64,000 bases of DNA, taken from contig NZ_CP029194.1 of NCBI RefSeq assembly GCF_008642375.1, positions 6,565,001-6,629,000 on the forward strand. The letters run 5' to 3'. Each line of letters starts with the position of its first letter. Position 1 is the first letter of the stretch. A program made the translations under genes and the position numbers. Shown piece by piece: positions 35,579 to 43,886 of the stretch. The notes beneath the pieces are model-generated. The model worked only from the letters and a program-made list of their open reading frames with translations. It was not told the origin of the DNA and did not search any database. This stretch comes from Streptomyces venezuelae. Its GTDB lineage: Bacteria > Actinomycetota > Actinomycetes > Streptomycetales > Streptomycetaceae.

Positions 35579-37252
35579 ATGTCCGAGATGAACAACGAAG
35601 GCCGCACCAGGCTGAACCGGCTGCCCGAGTGGGCCGCCCTCGGCAAGCACCGTGAGCAGCTGGGCGACACCCACCTGCGCGAGCTCTTCGCCGCGGACCC
35701 GGCCCGCGGCACCGACCACACCCTGCGGGTCGGCGACCTCCACCTGGACTACTCCAAGCACCTCGTCACCGACGAGACGCTGACCCTGCTGCGCGAACTC
35801 GCCGCCGCCACCGGCGTGGCCGAGCTGCGCGACGCCATGTTCCGCGGCGAGAAGATCAACACCACCGAGGACCGCGCGGTCCTCCACACCGCGCTGCGCG
35901 CCCCGCGAGAGGCCGTGATCGAGGTCGACGGGGAGAACGTCGTCCCCGGTGTCCACGCCGTCCTCGACAAGATGGCCGCCTTCTCCGACAAGGTCCGGGC
36001 GGGCGAGTGGACCGGCCACACCGGCAAGCCCGTCAAGAACATCGTGAACATCGGCATCGGCGGCTCCGACCTCGGCCCCGCCATGGCCTACGAGGTCCTG
36101 CGCTCCTTCACCCAGAGGGACCTGACGCTGCGTTTCGTCTCCAACGTCGACGGCGCCGACCTCCACGAGGCCGTCCGCGACCTCGACCCGGCCGAGACCC
36201 TCTTCATCGTCGCCTCGAAGACCTTCACCACCATCGAGACGATCACCAACGCCACCTCCGCCCGCGACTGGCTCCTGGCCGGTCTCGGAGCCGGCCAGGA
36301 GGCCGTCGCCAAGCACTTCGTGGCCCTCTCGACCAACGCCGAGAAGGTCGAGCAGTTCGGCATCGACACCACGAACATGTTCGAGTTCTGGGACTGGGTC
36401 GGCGGCCGCTACTCCTACGACTCGGCCATCGGCCTCTCCCTGATGATCGCCATCGGCCCCGAGCGCTTCCGCGAGATGCTCGACGGCTTCCACCTCGTCG
36501 ACGAGCACTTCCGCACCGCCCCGCCCGAGGAGAACGCGCCGCTGCTGCTCGGCCTCCTCGGCGTCTGGTACGGCGCGTTCTTCGACGCCCAGTCCCACGC
36601 CGTACTGCCGTACTCCCACTACCTGTCCAAGTTCACCGCCTACCTCCAGCAGCTCGACATGGAGTCCAACGGCAAGTCCGTGGACCGCGAGGGCAACCCG
36701 GTCGACTGGCAGACCGGCCCCGTCGTCTGGGGCACCCCCGGCACCAACGGGCAGCACGCCTACTACCAGTTGATCCACCAGGGCACCAAGGTCATCCCGG
36801 CCGACTTCATCGGCTTCGCCCGGCCCGTCGCCGACCTGCTTCCCGGCCTCGTCGCCCAGCACGACCTGCTGATGGCCAACTTCTTCGCCCAGACCCAGGC
36901 ACTCGCCTTCGGCAAGACGCCCGAGGAGGTACGGGCCGAGGGGGTCCCCGAGGAGCTCGTCCCGCACAAGACCTTCCAGGGCAACCACCCGACCACCACG
37001 ATCCTGGCCGACGCGCTCACCCCGTCCGTCCTCGGCCAGCTGATCGCGCTCTACGAGCACAAGGTCTTCGTCCAGGGCGCCATCTGGAACATCGACTCCT
37101 TCGACCAGTGGGGCGTCGAACTCGGCAAGGTCCTCGCCAAGAAGATCGAGCCGGTCCTGACGGGTGCCGACGGGGTCCGGGGCGGCGAGCAGCTCGACAG
37201 CTCGACCGCCGGGCTCGTCTCGGCCTACCGCGCGTTGCGCGACCGGGGCTGA
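35579..37252 (+). CDS. pgi: glucose-6-phosphate isomerase
   Basis: 557 residues, the usual length of the long bacterial form. It interconverts glucose-6-P and fructose-6-P. Visible: NIGIGGSDLGPAMA (about 160-173), SKTFTTIETITNA (about 218-230), WGTPGTNGQHAYYQLIHQG (about 383-401) with the catalytic His/Glu region, and EHKVFVQGAIWNIDSFDQWGVELGK near the end. It stands apart from the glycolytic unit and is followed at once by two PH-domain membrane genes on the same strand. Confidence 0.98.
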   Translation: MSEMNNEGRTRLNRLPEWAALGKHREQLGDTHLRELFAADPARGTDHTLRVGDLHLDYSKHLVTDETLTLLRELAAATGVAELRDAMFRGEKINTTEDRAVLHTALRAPREAVIEVDGENVVPGVHAVLDKMAAFSDKVRAGEWTGHTGKPVKNIVNIGIGGSDLGPAMAYEVLRSFTQRDLTLRFVSNVDGADLHEAVRDLDPAETLFIVASKTFTTIETITNATSARDWLLAGLGAGQEAVAKHFVALSTNAEKVEQFGIDTTNMFEFWDWVGGRYSYDSAIGLSLMIAIGPERFREMLDGFHLVDEHFRTAPPEENAPLLLGLLGVWYGAFFDAQSHAVLPYSHYLSKFTAYLQQLDMESNGKSVDREGNPVDWQTGPVVWGTPGTNGQHAYYQLIHQGTKVIPADFIGFARPVADLLPGLVAQHDLLMANFFAQTQALAFGKTPEEVRAEGVPEELVPHKTFQGNHPTTTILADALTPSVLGQLIALYEHKVFVQGAIWNIDSFDQWGVELGKVLAKKIEPVLTGADGVRGGEQLDSSTAGLVSAYRALRDRG

Positions 37253-37274
37253 TCGCATGAGGGGGGAGAACGCG

Positions 37275-37757
37275 GTGCGGCTGCGGCCGCCCAGGAACGC
37301 CGTGGACGAGCGGGCCGTCGCCTGGTGGCGGAGCCAGCTCCTGGTGACCACCGCCGTGCCGGTGGTGGTCCTCGCCGTCCTCGGCGCGCTCATCGGGCCG
37401 GCCCGGCTCTGGCTGCTGCTCGCGGCCGGGGCCGTCGCGGCCCTGGGTCTCGGCTGCGCCGCGTTCTTTCCCGCATGGTGGTTCCGGGTTCACCGCTGGG
37501 AAGTCACCGACGAGGCCGTCTACGTCCGCACCGGGGCTCTGTGGCAGGAGTGGCGGATCGCCCCGATGTCCCGGATCCAGACGGTCGACACCGTACGTGG
37601 CCCGCTGGAGCAGCTCTTCCGGCTCGGCACGGTCACGGTGACCACCGCCTCCTCGAAGGGCGCCCTACGGATCGAGGGCCTCGACCACGAGCTCGCCGCC
37701 GAACTCGGCGAACGGCTCACGGCCCTCACCCAGGCCACCCCCGGGGACGCCACATGA
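37275..37757 (+). CDS. bacterial PH (YdbS-like) membrane protein
   Basis: 160 residues. The GTG at 37275 is chosen because GGGGGGAG lies 6 bases upstream; the ATG at 37257 overlaps that ribosome site. Two N-terminal helices (about 28-50 and 54-75) are followed by one bacterial PH (bPH2/DUF304) domain: HRWEVTDEAVYVRTGALWQEWRIAPMSRIQTVDTVRGPLEQ. It starts 23 bases after the pgi stop and its own stop overlaps the next gene (ATGA). Such YdbS-YdbT pairs form membrane complexes; in B. subtilis they give resistance to bacteriocins. Confidence 0.85.
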   Translation: MRLRPPRNAVDERAVAWWRSQLLVTTAVPVVVLAVLGALIGPARLWLLLAAGAVAALGLGCAAFFPAWWFRVHRWEVTDEAVYVRTGALWQEWRIAPMSRIQTVDTVRGPLEQLFRLGTVTVTTASSKGALRIEGLDHELAAELGERLTALTQATPGDAT

Positions 37758-39292
37758 ACGGGCCCGGACCCGGCGAGGACTGGCGGCGGCTCGACCGGCG
37801 CATGCTGCTGGCCACCGCCGCCGTCCTGTGCGGTGTGGCCGGCGGCGCCGGACTGCCCACGACGGTCGGCCTCGCCGGGTCCAGGCCGCTGTGGCAGGCC
37901 CTCGCCTGGGTCCTCGCCGGGGCGCTCCTCCTCGTCCTCGGCGGCACCGCCGCCGACTATGTCCGCTGGCGCCGCACCCGCTACCGGATCGGCCCCGAGC
38001 GGGTCGAACTCCACACCGGGCTCCTCCTGATAAAGCGCCGCTCCCTGGCCCGCGAGCGCATCCGCAGCGTCGACCTCACCGCCAACCCCCTCCAGCGCCT
38101 CCTCGGCCTCGTCAAGGTCCGCATCGGCACCGGCGAGAGCACCGGCGGCAGCGAGTCCACGCTCGAACTCGACCTGGTCACCCGCGCCGAGGGCGAGCTC
38201 CTCCGCCAGGAACTCCTCGCCCGCGCCGCCACCGACCCCGCCGGCCGGCCCGACGACGGCGCCCTCGCGACCGTCGACCCGCGCTGGATCCGCTACGCTC
38301 CGCTCTCCTTCGTCGCCCCGGCCCTCGGCGGCGCGGCCGCCGGATCCGTCATGCAGGTCAGCGAGTGGTTCGGCGCCCAGGCCGAGGTCATCGACTGGAT
38401 AGGGGACCGCTTCCGGGACGTCTCCCTCGCCTGGATGCTCGTCGACCTGGTCCTCGTCGCCACCCTCGTCGGAGCCGTCGGAGCCCTCGGGCTCTGGGTC
38501 GAGATGTGGTGGAACTACCGCCTGGAGCGCGAGCCCGGCGGCACCCTGCGCGTCCGCCGCGGGCTCCTCACCGCGCGCTCGGTCTCCATCGAGGAGCGTC
38601 GGCTGCGCGGGATCGAGGTCGTCGAGCCGCTCGGGGTGCGCCTGGCCGGGGCCGCCCGCGTCGACGCCGTCGCCACCGGCCTCGCGAAGGACGACGGGGA
38701 CAAGCACACCGACCTCAAGACCCTGCTGCCGGCCGTGCCCCGGGAGCTCGCCGACCGCGTCGCCGCCCGGGTCCTGCGCGAGCCGGAGCCGCCCACCGGG
38801 ACGCCGCTCGCCGCCCACCCGGGCGCCGCCCGCACCCGCCGGCTGCGCTGGGCCCTGTGGACCGTGGCGGCCCCGGTCGTCCTCCTCGCCGGCCTCGGGC
38901 TCCTCCTCACCCCGGTCCTGCTGTACGTGGCGGCGGGCTGCGCCGTCGTCCTCACCCCGCTCGCCGTGCTCCTCGCCCTCGACGCGTACCGCAGTCTCGG
39001 ACACGGCGTCACCGGCGACTATCTGGTGACCCGTTCGGGCACGGTCCGGCGCACCACGGTCGCCCTTCAGCGCTCCGGCGTCATCGGCTGGACCGTCAAG
39101 CAGTCGTACTTCCAGCGCCGCGCGGGCATCCTCACGCTGACCGCCACGACGGCGGCCGGCGACGGCGCGTACGACATCTACGACGCGGGTGAGAGCCAGG
39201 GCCTGACCTTCGCCGCCGAGGCCGTACCCGACCTCCTCGCGCCCTTCATCGAGCCCGTACCGACGCCGGAGGCCCGGTCCACCGAGGGGTGA
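37754..39292 (+). CDS. bacterial PH (YdbT-like) membrane protein
   Basis: 512 residues from an ATG that overlaps the previous stop. It has three pairs of membrane helices, each followed by a PH-like repeat: TRYRIGPERVELHTGLLLIKRR (about 76-97), LEREPGGTLRVRRGLLTARSVSIEERR (about 256-282) and VTRSGTVRRTTVALQRSGVI (about 430-450). This tandem bPH2 layout is that of YdbT. It is the partner of the preceding protein. The stop codon lies within a terminator hairpin. Confidence 0.87.
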   Translation: MNGPGPGEDWRRLDRRMLLATAAVLCGVAGGAGLPTTVGLAGSRPLWQALAWVLAGALLLVLGGTAADYVRWRRTRYRIGPERVELHTGLLLIKRRSLARERIRSVDLTANPLQRLLGLVKVRIGTGESTGGSESTLELDLVTRAEGELLRQELLARAATDPAGRPDDGALATVDPRWIRYAPLSFVAPALGGAAAGSVMQVSEWFGAQAEVIDWIGDRFRDVSLAWMLVDLVLVATLVGAVGALGLWVEMWWNYRLEREPGGTLRVRRGLLTARSVSIEERRLRGIEVVEPLGVRLAGAARVDAVATGLAKDDGDKHTDLKTLLPAVPRELADRVAARVLREPEPPTGTPLAAHPGAARTRRLRWALWTVAAPVVLLAGLGLLLTPVLLYVAAGCAVVLTPLAVLLALDAYRSLGHGVTGDYLVTRSGTVRRTTVALQRSGVIGWTVKQSYFQRRAGILTLTATTAAGDGAYDIYDAGESQGLTFAAEAVPDLLAPFIEPVPTPEARSTEG

Positions 39293-39303
39293 ACCGGGCC
39301 TCC
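39268..39303. terminator. terminator overlapping the YdbT-like stop codon
   Basis: GGAGGCCCGGT at 39268-39278 pairs with ACCGGGCCTCC at 39293-39303 (11 bp); the stop codon is in the loop. It separates the convergent PH-domain operon and the tkt-tal-zwf-opcA-pgl operon. Confidence 0.8.
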
Positions 39304-39332
39304 GGGGCGTGCGGTCGAACAAGCGGGCGGAA

Positions 39333-40139
39333 TCAGGCGGAAGCCGGCGGGTACAGGCTCCGCGGGAGTTCCGAGGCGGCCGCGGCGTCGAGCAGCCACA
39401 GCGTGCGCGAGCGGCCGTAGGCGCCCGCCGCGGGGGCCTGCACCTCGCCCGCGCCCGACAGCGCGATGGCCGCGGCCTTCGCCTTGTCCTCGCCGGCCGC
39501 GAGCAGCCAGACCTCCTTGGCCGCCCTGATCGCGGGCAGCGTCAGGGAGACCCGGAGCGGCGGCGGCTTGGGAGCGCCGTGCACCCCGACCACCGTCCGC
39601 TCGGTCTCGCGGACCGCCGGCAGCTCGGGGAAGAGCGAGGCCACGTGCGTGTCCGGGCCGACGCCCAGCATCAGCACGTCGAAGGTCGGCACCCCGCCGC
39701 CCGCGGTGGCAGCCGCTGATCGAAACGGACCGGGACCCGCGGCGGCGGCCAGCTCCTCCGCGTACGCGGCGGCGGCCGCGTCGACATCGGAGCCGTACGG
39801 ACCGTCCGAGGCCGGCATGGCGTGCACCCGCGCCGGGTCGAGCGGGACCCGGTCGAGCAGCGCCTCGCGGGCCTGGGTGACATTCCGCTCGGGATCGCCC
39901 TCGGGCAGGAAGCGCTCGTCGCCCCACCACAGGTCGAGCCGCGACCAGTCGATCGCGTCCCGCGCGGGCGCCGTACCGAGCGCCGCCAGCAGACCGTTGC
40001 CGTTGCGTCCGCCGGTCAGCACCACCGAGGCGGAGCCGCGGGCGGCCTGGGCGTCGACGATCTTCGTGATCAGCCGGGCCGCGGCGGCCTGCGCCATCAG
40101 CTCCTTGTCACGGTGGACGACCAGCTGGGGGGTGCTCAC
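39333..40139 (-). CDS. pgl: 6-phosphogluconolactonase
   Basis: 268 residues from a GTG that overlaps the opcA stop by 4 bases. It hydrolyses 6-phosphogluconolactone, the product of Zwf. Visible: VVLTGGRNGNGLLAAL (about 39-54; the usual SGG is TGG), WWGDERFLPEGDPERN (about 70-85) and VPTFDVLMLGVGPDTHVASLFP (the last with the catalytic His). Last gene of the tkt-tal-zwf-opcA-pgl operon. Confidence 0.96.
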   Translation of the reverse strand: MSTPQLVVHRDKELMAQAAAARLITKIVDAQAARGSASVVLTGGRNGNGLLAALGTAPARDAIDWSRLDLWWGDERFLPEGDPERNVTQAREALLDRVPLDPARVHAMPASDGPYGSDVDAAAAAYAEELAAAAGPGPFRSAAATAGGGVPTFDVLMLGVGPDTHVASLFPELPAVRETERTVVGVHGAPKPPPLRVSLTLPAIRAAKEVWLLAAGEDKAKAAAIALSGAGEVQAPAAGAYGRSRTLWLLDAAAASELPRSLYPPASA

Positions 40140-41197
40140 TTGGCCGCCGCCTTCCTGGCCGGGGCCTTCTTGGAGGCAGGCTTCGCCGGAGCCGGGGCCG
40201 ACTCCACGACGGCCTCGGCCGTGGACTCGGGACCGGACTCGGGAGCGGGCTCCGGAGCGACGGTCGCCGCCTCCTCGTCGAGCCGTTCGAGACCGAACTT
40301 GAGCGCCGTCGCGTAGGTGTCGTCCGGGTCGAGCCGGCGCAGCTCCTCGGCGATCAGCTCGGCCGTCTCGCGGCGCTTGAGCGCCACGCCCCGGTCGGGC
40401 TGACCCTGGATGGAGAGCGTCGCGAGCGAGCCGTCCGGCCGGTCCAGCACGATCGGCCCGGAGCTGGTCTCCATCCGTACGGAGGTGAGACCGGGCCCCG
40501 TCGACTTCGAGCGCCGCACCGGCACCTTCAGCCGGTCGGCCAGCCACATCGCGAGCAGTTCGACGCTCGGGTTGAACTCCTCGCCCTCGACCTCGGCCGA
40601 GGTGACCTCGCACACGACCTGGTCGAGCGCGGCGGCGAGCATCGAGCGCCACGGCGTGATCCGGGTCCACGAGAGGTCCGTGTCGCCCGGGGTGTACGTC
40701 TCCGCCCGCGCCGTCAGCTCCTGGATGGGCTGCTCGGCGGCGTACGTGTCGGTCACCCGGCGCTGGGCGAGCGCGCCCAGCGGGTCGTTCGCCGGGTCGG
40801 TCGGCGCGTTCACCGGCCACCAGACGACGACGGGCGCGTCCGGGAGGAGCAGCGGCAGCACCACCGACTGGGCGTGGTCGACGACCTCGCCGTACAGCCG
40901 GAGGACAACCGTTTCGCCGGTGCTGGCGTCGGCGCCGAGGCGGACCTCGGCGTCGAGCCGCGCCTTGGCACGGTCCCGCGGGGAGCGCGAGACCCGCTTG
41001 ATGACGACGAGGGTCCGCGAGGGGTGCTCGCGGGACGCCTCGTTGGCCGCCTTCAGCGCGTCGTAGGCGTTCTCCTCGTCGGTGACGATGACGAGGGTGA
41101 GCACCATGCCGACGGCCGGCGTGCCGATCGCCCGCCGCCCGAGCACCAGCGCCTTGTTGATCTTGGAGGACGTGGTGTCCGTCAGGTCGGTCTTCAT
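40136..41197 (-). CDS. opcA: glucose-6-phosphate dehydrogenase assembly protein OpcA
   Basis: 353 residues from the ATG at 41197, which overlaps the zwf stop (ATGA). OpcA is needed for assembly and redox activation of Zwf in cyanobacteria and actinobacteria. Typical segments: MKTDLTDTTSSKINKALV, PDAPVVVWWPVNAPTDPANDPLGALAQRRVTD and DLSWTRITPWRSMLAAALDQ. The final 45 residues are Pro/Glu-rich and end in KPASKKAPARKAAAK, a basic tail resembling the one on UvrA in this window; it is probably disordered. Confidence 0.96.
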   Translation of the reverse strand: MKTDLTDTTSSKINKALVLGRRAIGTPAVGMVLTLVIVTDEENAYDALKAANEASREHPSRTLVVIKRVSRSPRDRAKARLDAEVRLGADASTGETVVLRLYGEVVDHAQSVVLPLLLPDAPVVVWWPVNAPTDPANDPLGALAQRRVTDTYAAEQPIQELTARAETYTPGDTDLSWTRITPWRSMLAAALDQVVCEVTSAEVEGEEFNPSVELLAMWLADRLKVPVRRSKSTGPGLTSVRMETSSGPIVLDRPDGSLATLSIQGQPDRGVALKRRETAELIAEELRRLDPDDTYATALKFGLERLDEEAATVAPEPAPESGPESTAEAVVESAPAPAKPASKKAPARKAAAK

Positions 41198-42726
41198 GGC
41201 CTGCGCCAGCTCCGTCCGTCTCGTGCGAGCATCTCGTCCGCCTCGACCGGACCCCACGTCCCGGACTGGTACTGCGCGGGCTTGCCGTGCTTGTCCCAGA
41301 ACTGCTCGATCGGGTCGAGGATCTTCCAGGACAGCTCGACCTCCTCGACGCGCGGGAAGAGGTTCGAGTCGCCGAGCAGGACGTCGAGGATGAGCCGCTC
41401 GTACGCCTCGGGGCTGGACTCCGTGAAGGACTCGCCGTACGCGAAGTCCATCGACACGTCCCGGATCTCCATCTGGGTGCCGGGCACCTTGGAGCCGAAC
41501 CGCATCGTCACGCCCTCGTCCGGCTGGACCCGGATCACGATGGCGTTCCGCCCGAGCTCCTCGGTCGCGGTGTGGTCGAAGGGGGAGTGCGGGGCGCGCT
41601 GGAAGACGACCGCGATCTCGGTGACGCGGCGGCCGAGGCGCTTGCCCGTACGGAGGTAGAAGGGGACGCCCGCCCAGCGGCGGTTGTCGATCTCCAGCTT
41701 CACGGCCGCGTAGGTGTCGGTCTTCGACTGGGGGTCGATGCCGTCTTCCTGGAGGTAGCCGACGGCCTTCTCGCCGCCCTGCCACCCGGCCGCGTACTGG
41801 CCGCGGACCGTGGACTCGCCCAGGTCCTTGGGGATCTTCACCGCGCCGAGGACCTTGGTCTTCTCGGCGGCGAGCGCGTCGGCGTCGAAGGAGGCGGGCT
41901 CCTCCATCGCGGTCAGCGCGAGCAGCTGGAGCAGGTGGTTCTGGATGACGTCACGGGCGGCGCCGATGCCGTCGTAGTACCCGGCCCGGCCGCCGATGCC
42001 GATGTCCTCGGCCATGGTGATCTGCACGTGGTCGACGTACGACCGGTTCCAGATCGGCTCGAAGAGGGTGTTGGCGAAGCGGAGCGCCAGGATGTTCTGG
42101 ACGGTCTCCTTGCCGAGGTAGTGGTCGATACGGAAGACCGCATCGGGCGGGAAGACCTCGTGGACGACCTCGTTGAGCTCCTTGGCGGAGACCAGGTCGT
42201 GGCCGAAGGGCTTCTCGATGACCGCACGGCGCCAGGAGCCGTTCTTCTGGTCGGCCAGGCCGTGCTTCTTCAGCTGCTGGACCACCAGCGGGAAGAACTT
42301 CGGCGGCACGGAGAGGTAGAAGGCGAAGTTGCCGCCGGTGCCCTGCGCCTTGTCCAGCTCCTCGACGGTGGACTTCAGCTTCTCGAAGGCCTCGTCGTCG
42401 TCGAAGTCGCCCTGGACGAACCGCATGCCCTGGATCAGCTGCTGCCACACCTCCTCGCGGAACGGGGTGCGCGCGTGCTGCTTGACGGCCTCGTAGACCT
42501 CCTGCGCGAAGTCCTCGTCCTGCCACTCGCGGCGGGCGAAGCCGATGAGCGAGAAGCCCGGCGGCAGCAGGCCGCGGTTGGCCAAGTCGTAGACGGCAGG
42601 CATCAGCTTCTTACGGGACAAATCGCCCGTGACGCCGAAGATCACCAGACCCGACGGCCCCGCGATACGCGGGAGCCGTCGGTCTGCGGCGTCACGGAGC
42701 GGGTTGGCTCCGTGGACTGCGCTCAA
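41194..42726 (-). CDS. zwf: glucose-6-phosphate 1-dehydrogenase
   Basis: 510 residues. The start is a TTG at 42726 with GGAGG 10 bases upstream, inside the end of tal; no ATG or GTG is available nearby in frame. It makes NADPH from glucose-6-P, the first step of the oxidative pentose phosphate pathway. Visible: cofactor motif VIFGVTGDLSRKK (28-40), active-site RIDHYLGKETVQN (about 197-209) and YFYEPIWN-equivalent FEPIWNRSYVDHVQITMAE. Coupled to opcA by a 4-base overlap. Confidence 0.97.
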   Translation of the reverse strand: MSAVHGANPLRDAADRRLPRIAGPSGLVIFGVTGDLSRKKLMPAVYDLANRGLLPPGFSLIGFARREWQDEDFAQEVYEAVKQHARTPFREEVWQQLIQGMRFVQGDFDDDEAFEKLKSTVEELDKAQGTGGNFAFYLSVPPKFFPLVVQQLKKHGLADQKNGSWRRAVIEKPFGHDLVSAKELNEVVHEVFPPDAVFRIDHYLGKETVQNILALRFANTLFEPIWNRSYVDHVQITMAEDIGIGGRAGYYDGIGAARDVIQNHLLQLLALTAMEEPASFDADALAAEKTKVLGAVKIPKDLGESTVRGQYAAGWQGGEKAVGYLQEDGIDPQSKTDTYAAVKLEIDNRRWAGVPFYLRTGKRLGRRVTEIAVVFQRAPHSPFDHTATEELGRNAIVIRVQPDEGVTMRFGSKVPGTQMEIRDVSMDFAYGESFTESSPEAYERLILDVLLGDSNLFPRVEEVELSWKILDPIEQFWDKHGKPAQYQSGTWGPVEADEMLARDGRSWRRP

Positions 42727-42731
42727 AGTGC

Positions 42732-43850
42732 TTACGCCTCCGAAGGTGCGAGGCGCGAGAGCTCCGCCTCGGTGGACTTGAGAAGGTCGTTCCAGGACGC
42801 CTCGAACTTCTCGACGCCCTCGTCCTCCAGGAGCTGCACGACCTCGTCGTAGCTGATGCCCAGCTTCGCGATGGCCGCCAGCTCCTCACGGGACCGGTCG
42901 TACGTGCCGCGCACGGTGTCACCGGCGACCTCGCCGTGGTCGGCGGTGGCCTCCAGGGTGGCCTCCGGCATGGTGTTGACCGTGCCGGGGGCGACCAGGT
43001 CCACGACGTACAGCGTGTCCTTGTACGCCGGGTCCTTGACGCCGGTCGAGGCCCACAGCGGACGCTGCTTGTTGGCCTGCGCCTTGTCCAGGGCGCTCCA
43101 TCGGTCGGAGGAGAAGACCTCCTCGTACGCCTCGTAGGCCAGGCGGGCGTTGGCCAGGGCGGCCTTGCCCTTGAGCGCCTTCGCCTCGTCGGTGCCGATG
43201 CCGTCCAGGCGCTTGTCGATCTCCGAGTCCACGCGGGACACGAAGAAGGACGCCACGGAGTGGATCTTCGACAGGTCGAGGCCGCGCTCGCGGGCCTTCT
43301 CGAGACCCGCCAGGTAGGCGTCCATGACCGCGCGGTAGCGCTCCAGCGAGAAGATCAGCGTCACGTTGACGCTGATGCCGAGGCCGATGACCTCGGTGAT
43401 CGCCGGCAGACCCGCCTTGGTGGCCGGAATCTTGATCAGGGTGTTGGGGCGGTCCACCAGCCAGGCCAGCTGCTTGGCCTCGGCGATGGTGGCGACCGTC
43501 TCGTGGGCAAGACGGGGGTCGACCTCGATGGAGACCCGGCCGTCCTGGCCGTCGGTCGCCTCGAAGACCGGCCGCAGGATGTCGGCGGCGTCGCGGACGT
43601 CCGCCGTCGTGATCATGCGGATGGCCTCGTCGACGGTCACCTTGCGGGCGGCGAGGTCGGCGAGCTGCTGGTCGTAGCCGTGCCCCTCGGAGATCGCCTT
43701 CTGGAAGATGGACGGGTTCGTCGTCACACCGACCACGTGGCTCTGGTCGATGAGCTCGGCCAGGTTGCCGGACGTGATCCGCTGACGCGAGAGGTCGTCC
43801 AGCCAGATCGCGACGCCTTCGTCGGAGAGGCGCTTGAGAGCGTCTGTCAT
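42732..43850 (-). CDS. tal: transaldolase
   Basis: 372 residues, the longer actinobacterial type. It transfers dihydroxyacetone units between sedoheptulose-7-P and glyceraldehyde-3-P. Visible: VTTNPSIFQKAI (about 42-53), the Schiff-base Lys140 in NTLIKIPAT, NVTLIFSLERY and SFFVSRVDSEID. It lies 36 bases after tkt and 5 bases before zwf, in one operon with both. Confidence 0.97.
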   Translation of the reverse strand: MTDALKRLSDEGVAIWLDDLSRQRITSGNLAELIDQSHVVGVTTNPSIFQKAISEGHGYDQQLADLAARKVTVDEAIRMITTADVRDAADILRPVFEATDGQDGRVSIEVDPRLAHETVATIAEAKQLAWLVDRPNTLIKIPATKAGLPAITEVIGLGISVNVTLIFSLERYRAVMDAYLAGLEKARERGLDLSKIHSVASFFVSRVDSEIDKRLDGIGTDEAKALKGKAALANARLAYEAYEEVFSSDRWSALDKAQANKQRPLWASTGVKDPAYKDTLYVVDLVAPGTVNTMPEATLEATADHGEVAGDTVRGTYDRSREELAAIAKLGISYDEVVQLLEDEGVEKFEASWNDLLKSTEAELSRLAPSEA

Positions 43851-43886
43851 GAGAGTTGCATCTCCATTAAGTCGTACGTATTCGCG

